Below are positions 11,651 through 22,479 of a stretch of DNA of 60,000 nucleotides, piece after piece (position 1 is the stretch's first letter; every line of letters starts with the position of its first letter). The notes beneath the pieces were generated by a model that was given only the letters and a program-made list of their open reading frames with translations, searched no databases and was not told the DNA's origin. Location of the stretch: the NCBI GenBank assembly GCA_950295325.1, contig OX485805.1, positions 35,453,501-35,513,500 on the forward strand, read 5' to 3'. The stretch comes from Polytrichum commune (taxonomy: Eukaryota; Streptophyta; Polytrichopsida; Polytrichales; Polytrichaceae). The position numbers were made by a program, and so were the translations under genes.

Positions 11651-11989
11651 TATTCGTGTGGGTAGGAAATTAACATGGAAATAATTAGTGTGGGCGACAC
11701 TTCTTTTCTAGGTAAGGTGTATTTAATGTGGTCCAAGACCCTCGGTCTTCCCCTACCTCTTCATGAAGACTTCCGATCAACACAACAAATATTATTTATA
11801 GGACAAAAGTAATACAAAACAAAATAATGATCCACGTTAATTTTTTGCTAAAACAATTATTGTGGCTCACGTTGATTTTCTACTAGAGATTGAGCATGGG
11901 TTGAAATTAATGTGGCCCACATTAATTATTATTATGAAAATTAACGTGGGGTCTAGAAATTTATTGTGGCCCAGAGTAATAGGACTATT
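11643..11989. mobile_element. Small inverted-repeat element (AATAGTCCTATT ends)
   Basis: Left end AATAGTCCTATTCGTGTGGG, right end GGCCCAGAGTAATAGGACTATT; the outer 12 bases are perfect inverted copies. The inside is AT-rich with repeated CACGTTAATT and CCCACATTAATT blocks. A related end (CTAGTCCTATTAGTGTGGG) with similar CCCACATTAATT blocks occurs near 50970. It is adjacent to the F5 repeat. No coding potential is seen. Confidence 0.6.
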
Positions 11990-12235
11990 AAGTGTACATG
12001 TTAGTTTTTCATGTTGAGAGAGAGAGAGTCTAATTTTTTGGGTTAATGATTAAATTAAATAGTATTTGATAATTATTGAGCTTGCAATGGTCAACATAGC
12101 TAGAAGGTCTAGTTAATTTCTAGTTCATGATTACATTAGGATGGTCAACATGATCGAAGAGACCTATATGACCACTTGATTGAGCTCTAGTGCTCTCTAA
12201 ATGGTAATATAGATTCCTCCCCCCCCCCCCTCTCA

Positions 12236-12614
12236 ATCTTCACTATTGCCCCCACAATGGTGTGTGTATTATGGGCATGTAGTCCAATCTCTTTTAATCA
12301 CATGTCTTTTCAGTGTTCATTCTTGGACTTCCACCAACATATATATATATTTATATTTATATTTATATTTATATTTATGTATAATGAAGATAAGTATCTC
12401 AAATAGGCACATCGTCCTTTAAAAATTAGGTTGTGACTATGTTGATTCCAACACAACATCATATGTGACCATAATTGGGGGAGACCTATACAACCCAATC
12501 TCTTTTGAACACGTGTCTTTTTGGTATCCATTTTTGGAGCCACACCAAACCACATAGCATTCACACATTGGTGTCCGATCATAATAAGTTGCCAAATTAG
12601 GCATGTCTACCTTA
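12236..12614 (-). mobile_element. Two partial F2 copies with AT microsatellite
   Basis: Reverse-orientation F2 blocks GCATGTAGTCCAATCTCTTTT, CACATGTCTTTT and CTCAAATAGGCAC appear first, interrupted at 12340-12378 by (TA)n/(TTTATA)n. A second partial copy starts at CATAATTGGGGGAGACCTAT (near 12470) and runs to CAAATTAGGCATGTCTACCTTA. A C-rich tract lies just left of them, near 12217. Confidence 0.65.
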
Positions 12615-12779
12615 GCTCAAAGCTTGTTAGGGTCTCTTGTTTGAGGTGATTGGATTCTGCTTCGGCTTTGAATTGCTCAATCTTCGCGTAGACTTGCCAC
12701 ATGGTAGACTGACATTGGTGGCTTTCCACTAAATTTTACGTGGAAATTAGTGAAAAAATGAACTAGGAAGCACACCTAA

Positions 12780-13275
12780 GGGCCACTTCACACACGAGCC
12801 AAGAGTTGTGACCATGTAATTGTGAGAGCCCAAAAGAAAGTGTCCAAAGGCCGTCTCAAGACACCTCCAAAATCATGTAGTGTGGTCACAAACCCTCAAA
12901 TGTAATGTGAAGTCATATGTGATCAGGCCCTCAACCAAATACTATTTCAATGAATTTCTATTCATGCGGGTCCTCACACATGATAAAATAGAATAAACAA
13001 TGATTATGACCATTCAGAGTGCCATGGTCTCCCAATTTTGTGTTGGGCCTACCTCCAAGAGGTGGTTTTTGAAAATAGTCCAAGTGACCATGAAACATGA
13101 TCCATTCGATGCCGTGTAGGAATCCATGTCGACTTTACATCCATCTTGCATTCACATACTTTGTTGGTCCCTCAAGCGCAGTGTGAAGCGAACTTGGACC
13201 GGCTCCGCCTTTTCCACCAATGAGAGCGCTTGAAGTGTACTGGTCACGGGCTCTCAGTCTCGCGTGTGAAGTGGC
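12780..13275 (+). mobile_element. F1 transposon, copy B
   Basis: Begins with GGGCCACTTCACACACGAGC preceded by TAA. It continues with GTGACCATG, AAAAGAAAGTGTCCAAAGGC, CACCTCCAAAATCATGTAGT, CCATGGTCTCCCA, CATTCGATGCC, TGGTCCCTCAAGCGCAGTGT and GAGCGCTTGAAGTG. It ends at GTGTGAAGTGGC with the final CC and target duplication lost. It lies in the opposite orientation to copy A and stops 195 bp before the EMC5 start. Confidence 0.85.
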
Positions 13276-13470
13276 GAGTATTCACCCAACAACACGGGAG
13301 AAGGACCAATATCTACGAACGAGCTAAGAAATCCCCAAGGTCTACGTCGGGAAGAAATTTACGAAGCAAGGCCTGGAATCTACGAATCTTACGAAAATCT
13401 AACCTCGCCCAGGAGCTCTTGATGGTCTTCGCCTTCTTCGTTGCACGGAAGCGGAGCAACAGCGGTAGCG
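13276..13470 (+). promoter_or_regulatory. Probable EMC5 leader/promoter region
   Basis: Single-copy sequence between F1-B and the EMC5 start. An upstream ATG at 13422 (context TTGATGG, a weak -3 base) opens a frame that overlaps the EMC5 start out of frame and, unspliced, ends at 13550 inside intron 1. If transcription starts left of 13422, this frame could lower EMC5 translation. No TATA box is clear. Confidence 0.4.
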
Positions 13471-15125
13471 ATGGGAAAGCTCGATTTTGCCATCGGAGTC
13501 GTGGGCGCTCTCCTGCTGGCGCACGCTGCCTATGCCACCGTTATCTGTGAGCTTCATTCCAAAGTTTTCCGCTTCTTTTTTGGTGCCCTCATTTGATTGT
13601 TCTGGTTTTTGTAGGTTTTCAGGTTGTCAACTTGTGTTGTTGAAATGATCGTCGTGGTCTGTGTGTGTGACGCAGACAGGGGCGCTTTAAAAATCAGGGA
13701 AGAAGAGTTCACATATCCCCCGTTCCAGGTCAGGCTTGTTTTAGACCTTTCTTTTCTCAGGGTTAGGGCTTAGGGTTTCAAAAAGGGGATTGTCCTCAAG
13801 AATGTTGATAAATGCGGTCTGTTTTGATTGAACTGTTCGATCAGCTTCTTATGGATTTTGATATTGATCGGGGTTGAACAAGATACTATCTGGAGTTCAT
13901 TTTGCCCAATCACGACCTTCCTAACATTTGACTTCCGGTGCACCTGACCACCTATAATCACATTCTTATGGATTTTGATATTCATCGGGTTGAAAAAAAA
14001 TACTATGTCGAGTTCATACGCGTGAGCATGAGCTTCCTAGCCCTCGATTAATGGTCCACCTTACCACCTATGCTCCACCCAATCATAGTGCGGGTATCCG
14101 GCGAACATGATATAACCAACCAACCAACCTAGGGAGTTGTCTTTAGGGGAGATAGATAGGTGCAGGCTGGCTGGTCTTCGCCCTTTCAAGGTGTTCACCT
14201 TTAAAAGGAGGCAGTAGTCTTCTAGGGCCCTGTATTTCTTGGGATTATATGTAGACTTAGACCAACTCAAAGATGAAGCAACACCATAATTTGAGCTGGT
14301 GGCAACATCGGAGTCATCTTTCTTTCGTTGCTTAAGCATGTTGTTATGTACTTAAAAGTTTGTGTCGGGGTAGGTTATGGTGAAGAGCCTGTATGAGAGT
14401 CTTGTTATAATCTGTTGCTGCTGTCGCTACTATCATATTTGCTCTTCTATTGTGCAACTGGTGGTGCTATGTTGGGTGAATATTAGACCTGGCTTAGCTG
14501 ATGAAACTTTGGTGGTCAGGCAGAAGTAGTGATGAGGTTTCTTGGTTGTTCATGCAGGTGATTATTGAGGTGGCGGTCAGTTTGATTCTATGCTTGTGGG
14601 CGGCATTAATAGTGCCAGGCACTTTTCTTCCAATTTTGCCAGACTCCAAAGAAAACAGGTTTGTATATCTTGTACTCAATGGCCATAACCTTCTTGATAT
14701 ATACACACACACACACGCACACTCAACAGTTTTGCCTCTCAATCTCCAATGCAGTTGAATGTGTTGAGAATTGGAGGGCAAATCTTATCAGCTTCTCATT
14801 TCTAGGGTGATTATCGAATATCTTGATTGAGGGATTCCTGTACAAGTTTTTATGATTGATATTTTGCATCTGGTTACTTTGATTACATATCATCTAATGA
14901 GTGTTGAAGCTCGTGGATTCAGAATGCTTATTATTCTGCAAGTTGCTGTGTTTTCATCTGTCTGCTGCAGTTTTGCCTCTGATTGTGATACTATGCTCAT
15001 TGAGGATGTTATGACTCTGTATATGCAGGGTGGCTGCACTCCCTGCTAACTTGGACTTCATGATTTTCAATCACCGGGGGAAGCTTTTCCCACCTAAACT
15101 GGAGCCAAAATTTATGACATCCTGA
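13471..15125 (+). CDS. EMC5: ER membrane protein complex subunit 5 (EMC5/MMGT-like)
   Basis: Small two-pass membrane subunit of the EMC, the ER insertase for tail-anchored and some multi-pass proteins; plant members are also annotated as 'membrane magnesium transporter'. Four exons: 13471-13546, 13676-13728, 14558-14658, 15029-15125, all GT-AG, joining in frame to 108 residues (the Arabidopsis protein is about 104). MGKLDFAIGVVGALLLAHAA begins with the first hydrophobic segment (~5-25), followed by YRGALKIREEEF. A second segment spans ~46-63 (VSLILCLWAALIVPG). Then come LPDSKENR and the family hallmark DFMIFNHRGKLFPP (86-99). The short C-terminus is KLEPKFMTS. The start gives the length and N-terminus expected for the family and has GCGATGG context. 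It is divergent from ispE. Confidence 0.96.
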
Positions 15126-16514
15126 GTGTTGGAAACCTGAAGAGGTTCTTCTATTCATTCTTTTTGTAAGAATTCCATTCTGCAAGCCATTGAGTGCAAC
15201 TCTTTAGAGTGACTGTGTCCTATAGATCTTGCTCCTGAGCAAGATGCAAGCTGTCCAACATTTTCAGAAACTAGTTGCTCTATCTGTGGAGGAGTGTGGG
15301 TTCTGCAAAAAATCCTCACTTTCACATTAGAAGTTTATTAGTGGGTCAAACTTGATAGGGCGGGAGATACTTTCATGCTCAGATTCTTGGAGGCAAGTTC
15401 TCTAAAACTCAGTAGCTCCTGAGTTTTCGGCCTTGTTCATACGAATGTAAGCTGTTCCATCAGTCTTCTCTTATATTTGTAACATGCAGAGGTGGAAACC
15501 TTATTTTGGAAGGTTTCCAATTAGTGTATCTTCCAAATACAAAATGTTGTCCTCACTTCAACTTAACGTCCCATTGTCGTAGTTTTTGGCTTATGTTTAG
15601 CATGGAAAGGATGCCACTGAACATGCTTTAAAATTTGTCTGTGGTATCAGTAAGTTCAGATCCAAAACATAGAGTTCTGGTATTGTTTTGAGCAAGTGCA
15701 GGACAGAGAGGATGTGATCGCAATTCTGGGATTGATAGCCTCATCTGAGAATTGGGAAATGTCCACTGGTATTTTCCGCTGGCTTATGTTTAACACCTGT
15801 TTCAACACATCTTAGCATTTACTTTCTGGACACCAATTGAATAAACTACGAATCTTCAAAGTGTTGAGTATAAGTTTGTCCATAACTGACCTTAGACTAT
15901 CACGCTGAAACTTTGTTCATCCCAAGCAAAAATTGCAGGGGTCGCTTTTGGGTTAGGGTAGTTATCATAGTATAGGGGGCCACTCTCCAAACTCCTTTGT
16001 GGTATGTTGCTTGTGTCTAGTTGACAGAGCTTGGTTTTGCAAATTGAGTTGGATAGAAGTCTTTTATTATACCTAATATGTACCTGTTAACTTGCTGTGC
16101 CCTGGAACATTGAAGAACACTAGCTAAAGACCTAACAGTGGCAAATACTCTTCCTTCCAAAATACAGTCTGCAATTGTGTAAATAATCAGTGTAAAAATT
16201 CATAGGGGTTCAATGTGAGATGGTATAGTCTCTACTTTTAATTTTTTAAAGCTTTCCTCTTGAGAATGGAAGGCGACTATCAAGTAGGTTAGTCGCTGCA
16301 ACGTTTAGATACTTGAGAAATGGAAGGGAATTGTCTGCATACAATCAACAGGGCATATCACATTCTTCAAGAGGACTTCTCCTTTGCACTTGAGCCATTT
16401 GATTGGGGAACACTTCACTTTGACAGAATGTGGATCCGTTGTTGTTTTTATTCCATTTGCTAGATCTTTTGGCATGGGAGAGGGGACACTATCACACCTA
16501 ATTTGAAGCCTCAC
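15126..16514. other. EMC5 downstream region, no gene seen
   Basis: Should contain the EMC5 3' untranslated region. I see no block shared with the repeat families and no long frame. The sequence looks single-copy. Confidence 0.4.
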
Positions 16515-16808
16515 CCTAGACGGACACCTATATCTGAGTGGTTAATGGTTGGGTGTGGATTTAAGAACAAACACTCAAAAGTTGTGTGTTGAAAATAGAT
16601 TGGACTACGTGCTCAAAATTTATTAACTGTTCAAGATGCACTATTCTGCAACAATTAGGATGTTCATATGAGCTTTGAAAATTATGAGGGAAGTGGGTCA
16701 AATCACGACTTGGAGTTTCTACTCATCTCGCACTGAATACGTGTTTCACTTCCTACGAGAAGTGGATGTACAAAGAAAGTTATCCATTTAAGACCCATCT
16801 ACTTAAAG
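16515..16808 (+). mobile_element. F2 copy
   Basis: CGGACACCTATATCTGAGTGG, GGTGTGGATTTAAGAACAAA, AGATTGGACTACGTGCTCAA, TTCATATGAGC and AAGACCCATCTAC appear in the F2 order. The middle third is shortened compared with the copy at 45372. Confidence 0.7.
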
Positions 16809-17102
16809 GTAGCTCAAATCAACACCAACACCGTACCTATGACCACCCAAATGAACAGGAGGACTTCACATTCAAACTGTTGAAGGATCTCCCATTTATT
16901 GACACTCTCGTAAACGAGAGATCCTTGGATGTCTTAGATTTGTGTTATATAATGCAGCCCCTTTGTGGGAGCGACTTGAGTTCAGATAGGAAACCCAACA
17001 AACATAACCAAAGCTGAAAAATATCACACCATCCTTGGTAGTACATGAGATATGATTAATTGTGACCTTTGCTTCAACCCAAGACCTCAGTCATTGGCTC
17101 CT

Positions 17103-17395
17103 AAGGTAGACGTGCCTAATTCGGTTACATATCTTAATTGGAAACCTACACTTGAGTGGATGTGATTAGGCGTGGCTCCATTCTAGGTTCAATAGTCAAC
17201 ATAATTGAGAAAGACCTATATGACCATTTAACGAACGCAAAAATCTTCACTTTGGTAATGAATAAGGTATTCATATATGCTCCAAAAATCATGAAAAAAG
17301 CGGTTCGGTCCTTTGATTTGGATTGGCTACGTATCTGCACTAATCGCATGTTTCATATCCTAGGAAAAGTGAGCTATTTGGAAACCCTGTTGTAA
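17103..17395 (+). mobile_element. F2 copy, right end lost
   Basis: Starts with AAGGTAGACGTGCCTAATTC, then CTACACTTGAGTGGATG, GACCTATATGACCATTTAA, AATGAATAAGGTATTCATAT and CGCATGTTTCATATCCTAGG. It stops before the usual AAGACCCATCTACC end. Confidence 0.7.
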
Positions 17396-19429
17396 TACCT
17401 TATTATCACTTTTGGAAAAAGCTTGGTCACTTGGTTATTTTTAGATTTTTAGATTTTGTACTTCCCTTGATATTTTAGTTAAGGGCATGGGCAACGGTAC
17501 CTTTAAATTTCTTTTTTAAAAGTAAGTGACAAGCAAGTGCCTTGTCCGGAAAGCAGTTGTGGTGTTTCCACCAAATTTTAAAAGAGTGCCCGACAAAACA
17601 CCTTGAATGATGCAGATGGTACATTTACACCACTACTTATGGTTATTAAAATGGGCCACTACACTAAATATTATATTTAGTGTCAATGATTCTATGTTTT
17701 GTCTTGTTGAATACTAACTGTAAACCGCCCATGTAGTGTCATAAAAAATAAGGGGTTGTTTACACCATGGACAATGAAGTAGTCCCTTGCACTTCTTAAA
17801 ATATGTGATTGGTCGTTGAACTCGTCATGGGACCACTTCGGTTTACATCAAGAAAATGTAAGAGTGACCATGGAACTTGAGGTCTTCAAAAGGATTATTT
17901 TCAAGCCTACATTTTTCATTGTCATGGTCCAATGGGTTTTGCAGTGGGAGAGGCAAAAGAGGTCTCTTGTTGCAAATGTCAGGAGACCATGGCAGAGAAA
18001 TGGCATTTTGAATTTTTTCATCAGTTTCTTTTTATTAAAAAAAAGCCAAACATTTTTCATAGTTATGAGGAAGAAGGGAATAAGAAAGGGAGAAGGTCAA
18101 ACATGAAGAAAATCCATTGCATGATAGCATGGACCCTACCAATCATGTTGATTGTTGAGTCTAGAATGGTATATGTATTTGAAACACATAAGGTATGCGG
18201 ATGTTATTTGGTTACTTTTCTTAATTGGTGCGTAGTCAGGTGAAGATCAACGAACAACCACCTTAAAGACACATCTTCAAATTAAGAGATTGAACTACTC
18301 CACACTCAATAGTGAACACAATAGGGAGGACTTATGTACTTAGTTAAGGAATCAACAAACAAGCACTTTTGATCATCATAACTAAATAAGGGGAGGTTTG
18401 ATTGGCAATCGGGTTTTCATTGATGTTTTTATAAATAAATTTGCTAAATTGCAACAAAAAGTTGAGGACATAAATCTAGCCAATAGAAGATGGAGAACAT
18501 GATAGAATTTTAACCAAATAACACCCGCATACCTTAGTCCAATCTCATCGTAATGCATGGTTTTTTCCCGTGTTTGTTCTTAATTACAAGTTGTGACATA
18601 CAAATAGCACTCAAATACACGTGTCCGATTAAAAAGAGCGACCACATACCTACCTCATAAGGCCCACAAAATGTTTTACTTGGGATGGACTCATGACACA
18701 GAAGAGACATGGAATCCTACATGTCCAGAAATGGATACCATTTGGTGGTCACCTTGATGTTGTAGCTACAGAACCCAAATAGATTGTCTCAACAAAAAAA
18801 ACAAGGCGACCATGGCATAACAGTAAAAAGGTATTTTCATAAACATCCAAATTTATCAAAACCAGTTTCAATAAATGTTCATTCACTAGCATTTAATTGT
18901 CTTAACATCTAAAGTTTATGATATCCATCATAAAAAACACACAGTACGTCCTGGTCTAAATCCGCTTCACACTGTATCCCATGACCAAGGCCCTAAAAAC
19001 AATGATGTGAATTTCTAGTGGTCACAGTCTTCGGAGTGTTGACCATGACCATGACCATGACCACGAGAAATCCTAAATCATTTTTTTTTCTCACAACTCC
19101 TGGTCACATGTGTAAAACGGCCATAACTGACAAGTTTGGACACTGGATTTGGAACTTGTAGCCAGACGACTAAGATTTTGTGTTTTCTGTTACACTGACA
19201 CTTAATTACAACTCACGAGACTGAACACAAGCAGCCTACTAAGTTATCTCCCTTCGAAGGACGCAAAACTCTAGCATAGGCACTAGGGACTCAAAATATA
19301 GAGCCTGCGACTCCAAAACTTAAGAGTGATACAAACCTTGAATCCGTGCCACATGCAGATTCAAGGAGAAGGACAATTCGAATGCGCATCTAGGACACCG
19401 TATAAGTATTAATGTCAACTCTCCCGGTT
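17396..19429. other. Intergenic; small repeats only
   Basis: Holds a ~90-bp repeat at 17655-17740 (TACACTAAATATTATATTTA ... TGTAGTGTC) with relatives at 22385-22475 and, inverted, at 29186-29290. An F2 fragment in reverse lies at 18532-18660. A (GACCAT)n stretch is near 19041. The short open frames show no recognisable family. Confidence 0.45.
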
Positions 19430-19685
19430 TTTCTTGGATTTTTAAATTACACCATCCCATCTCAAATTTCAAAATACACCCTAAACTCCGTAATATCAAC
19501 CCTCATAATGTCACACACTCTCGAATAACGTGAAACCCTGGGGAATGGATGTTCGTAGTTCAAATCTCACTCCTTATTGTCACATTTCTCTTTCTTATAT
19601 CAGGAAATTTGTCATTATTGCAAACCATCAAAGAAGTCAGTCCACATCCTCGCATTGCGCCATGTGTCAACATGTGGAGTGTCTT

Positions 19686-19716
<31 letters not shown>

Positions 19717-19980
19717 TGCCACATGTTGAATGTTGGTGCATGCGTTTGCCACATCGCCCGGCAAGGTCAGGTGGAGTAGACCACACTAGCGCATGTGACG
19801 GGAGAACAAATTCAAATTATCCTCACATCTCCTTTGTGTTAGTCCTTAATGTCACATGCTACACTAAATTTGTAGTATCACGCATCCATGTTAACACTAC
19901 AAAACTCCTTCATATCACGTGCACTTTGGTTGCCACGGGTGTGATACTATGGAGTTTAGAGTATAAGCTTAGGGTAAGAT
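19430..19980. repeat. Dispersed repeat, copy 1, with (CTT)n
   Basis: Shares ordered blocks with 46850-47245: GTAATATCAACC, GAATGGATGTTC...CACTCCTT.TTGTCA, CGCATCCATGTTAACACTA, and GTGCACTTTGGTTGC followed by GTGATA. A (CTT)n tract at 19681-19714 is specific to this copy. The family is not identified. Confidence 0.6.
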
Positions 19981-20058
19981 AGTGTGGACCACACTACCTC
20001 CAAGCATCTTACATTTAAGATATGAATGTGGACCACATTTTAAGGTAATTGTGGACTG

Positions 20059-20629
20059 CACCGTTTATGGTGCCCCACGCTAGATCACATGTTCATGTAG
20101 TTGGGCCCCGCCCCTCCCACGCCTCCTCCACTGCCGGGTCTTCCTGCCCACACCTGCGTGGGAATTCCTCCTCGTTGGGAACCTATGTGACAATACCCGG
20201 TCAAAATTACAAATATTCATGTTGATGTCACTTTCATTATTCCCAAGTCAATTGATGGAGTTTCTTCACATGCCAAAGGAGCCTAATGGCATAAGTGACC
20301 GGGTATTGTCACATTGGTTCCCAACAGGGAAGAGTTCCCACACAGGTGTGCGCAGGAAGATTGGGCAGTGAAGGAGGCATGGGAGGGGCGGGGCCCATCC
20401 GAATGAAGATGTGATCTAGCCTGGGGCGTTTATGGTATTTGGTGTCTCTTACTATATGGAAGTACGCAATGCAATAACTCTTATTACATTTTTACTAGAA
20501 AATGTTGAATAGGTTGTTTTGGAAGTTATAAAACATTAAATGGCTTTACTTGATAGAATATTAGATTGCAAGTAAGTGCTTATAGTATTTCATAAGGTTG
20601 AGTAATAAGTGACACTAAGTACCATAACT
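20059..20629. mobile_element. F3 miniature transposon split by a foldback
   Basis: The left end CACCGTTTATGGT is separated from its continuation TATTTGGTGTCTCTTACTAT by the foldback element. The right end is GTGACACTAAGTACCATAAC. An intact relative lies at 22117-22328. Removing the foldback and one copy of the 9-bp duplication restores an uninterrupted F3 layout. Confidence 0.75.
20072..20427. mobile_element. Long-armed foldback element (Mutator-like)
   Basis: The left arm begins GCCCCACGCTAGATCACAT and the right arm ends ATGTGATCTAGCCTGGGGC. The two arms are about 130-140 bp each and match most of the way, including GGGCCCCGCCCCTCCCA, TCTTCCTGC.CACACCTG, GTTGGGAACC and TGTGACAATACCCGGTCA. 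The loop is about 80 bp and AT-rich. GTTTATGGT flanks the element on both sides (20063-20071 and 20428-20436). Long terminal inverted repeats with a 9-bp duplication are the hallmarks of Mutator-like elements; no transposase is present. Confidence 0.85.
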
Positions 20630-20836
20630 AATGTAGATACTAACCATTGAGAGGAGTGTGGATGACAAGTCGCAAGTAATTCGCCAGAATCGAGCAGTTG
20701 GTGGCCAAAACATGAAAATTATGGATGATATGGTGTCTCCGCGGATGGAAATCTAGGATGAGATCTGATAACCCTTCTACTCTTGGATGAGCGACCAGTT
20801 ATGATATCAACAACAAATGGTTGCCTCACAAATACG

Positions 20837-20876
20837 AAGGTAAGGTAAGGTAAGGTAAGGTAAGGTAAGGTAGGTG
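20837..20876. repeat. (AAGGT)n pentamer array
   Basis: About seven AAGGT units lead into AGGTGGGCTTAATCTAATTA, which resembles an F2 end (AAGGTAAGTGGGCTTA, as at 43952). The array may have grown from the terminal bases of an F2 remnant. Confidence 0.7.
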
Positions 20877-21454
20877 GGCTTAATCTAATTACTTTTTGTT
20901 GTTTGCTACCTTATACTACTTGGATTCATGAGGATGAAATTCTTGTGTGTCCGAAAATGTATTTGAGGAAGCCATGATCATTGCATAAAGTTGTATTCAA
21001 GTAAATTCATGCATCCTTTCACTGGAAATCTTGACTTCTTGGTTGCTTCAATCCTATAGGTGGATCCATCAATACACCTCTGATATGCCTAAATTATATG
21101 GTAGATATGTGAATCCTTAGTGATTACTTGAATGATATGTAATTAAAATATGATGGAGAAAATCAAACACAATTGAATCTTAAATATATATAATTAAATG
21201 CTAAACAATGAAAATGTAATCAAATTCAACTGCTATAACATTATCACGATAAACTTTCATATTTTATCGAAGGATCCTCCTCTACAATCCTATCGGAAGT
21301 TCCTATGATAAAATTCAACATGTTATAATTGTGAACTTGCTCTTAATCCAGTTTTACTTTAATATTAGTGCAAAAAGTTTTGGAGCTAATCTTGCATTGT
21401 TATAAATTAAAAAAGTCCATTGACTAGGAGTCATAAGAAGCTTATGCAATTTTC
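20877..21454. other. AT-rich intergenic, no gene seen
   Basis: Low-complexity AT-rich sequence without a long frame. Just to its left, 20700-20830 shares a TATGGATGAT...GAGCGACCAGTTATGA block with 39510-39605, a further dispersed repeat of unknown type. Confidence 0.35.
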
Positions 21455-21622
21455 CCCCAATTATGTTGATTGTTGAGCGTAGATCGATTAACAAAATTTG
21501 AGCACGTAGTCCAATCTCTGTTAAACACATGTCTTTCTGTGTCCACTCCTAGATATGTACCCATCACTTAAATATAGGTGCCCAATTAAGATAAGTAACC
21601 AAATTAGGCCCACTTACCTCTA
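21455..21622 (-). mobile_element. F2 fragment
   Basis: Reverse-orientation blocks TATGTTGATTGTTGAGC, GTAGTCCAATCTCTGTT, TAAATATAGGTGCCCAATTA and CCAAATTAGGCCCACTTACC. Only the left half of the family (as defined in forward orientation) is present. Confidence 0.65.
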
Positions 21623-21783
21623 GATGGTGCTAGTCACCTCAAGGCGTTAAATGTATCTTCTACTAGTAGATTCATTAAATAAATAAATAAATAAGATGCT
21701 TCTTGTTAGCTAGTGAGATGTGATTCCAATGCACCAAAGGATATCTTATGTGGATTTTGAATGCAAAAGTGTATTTGGTAGGT

Positions 21784-21885
21784 GACCCAAAACCAACACA
21801 TGTACATGATATTAAGGTAATGAACATTCTCAAAATCAATATGTACATATCGTGCAATATTCTAGGGTGTTGGTTTTGGGTGTGG
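21784..21885. repeat. Short inverted repeat
   Basis: CCCAAAACCAACAC and GTGTTGGTTTTGGGTGTGG form an inverted pair around an AT-rich loop with a GTACATAT box. A related unit (CAAAACCAACACCTATAT ... GTGTTAGTTTTAGG) occurs at 37310-37412. Confidence 0.5.
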
Positions 21886-22116
21886 TTTTAGCACTATCTA
21901 CCTTAGTGACCTTTAGTTTCAATGTGTAGGTACCAAACAAGACATTTTGGTGTTTAAAATATGATGTCTAGGTATTGAATTTAGTCAATGTGAAGAATCT
22001 TGTGCATGTATCATGTGACACTAATGTTGTCATAGGTATGCATTACACTAAACCGCTTCATATGAGATTTTCTTTGTGTTCAAATTGACATTGCTACCAC
22101 AAAAGCAATAGTAATA

Positions 22117-22328
22117 CACCGTTTAAGGTATATAGTGTCACTTACTATTTGGAGTTACGTAGTGCTATAACTATATAACTCTCTTTTTTACTAGCAAGGG
22201 TAAACTTGGTTGTTTGGACATTACAAAACATTGACATCTTTACTTGGTAAAAACTTACATTACCAATAAAAAAATTATAGCACTCTGTAACTCCTAATAG
22301 TGAGTGACACTAAATACCATAAATGGTA
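22117..22328. mobile_element. F3 miniature transposon
   Basis: Left end CACCGTTTAAGGTATATAGT, then GTCACTTACTATTTGGAGTTA, and right end GTAACTCCTAATAGTGAGTG followed by ACACTAAATACCATAAATGG. The ends are imperfect inverted repeats of about 55 bp including GTGCTATAA / TTATAGCAC. No coding frame is present. Confidence 0.75.
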
Positions 22329-22479
22329 TAGCCCTATGTGGCAGAAAAAAGGAGGAAGACTCATTGGTAAATCAAAGTGAGTACAGTAACTATGATATTT
22401 AGTGTCACCAATTCTAATTCTCTTGCTCAATACTAATTGTAAGCCGTGGTGTAGTGTCACCAACACTAAATGGTAAACC

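Noticed and set aside
18690-19135. Distant F1 relative
   Set aside because: A few blocks (GGAATCCTACATG, GTGTAAAACGGCC) resemble F1, but the ends and order are too weak to call.
19545-19590. tRNA-like 'GTAGTTCAAATCTCACTCC'
   Set aside because: No acceptor, D or anticodon stem can be formed around it, and the same block recurs in the dispersed repeat at 46850.
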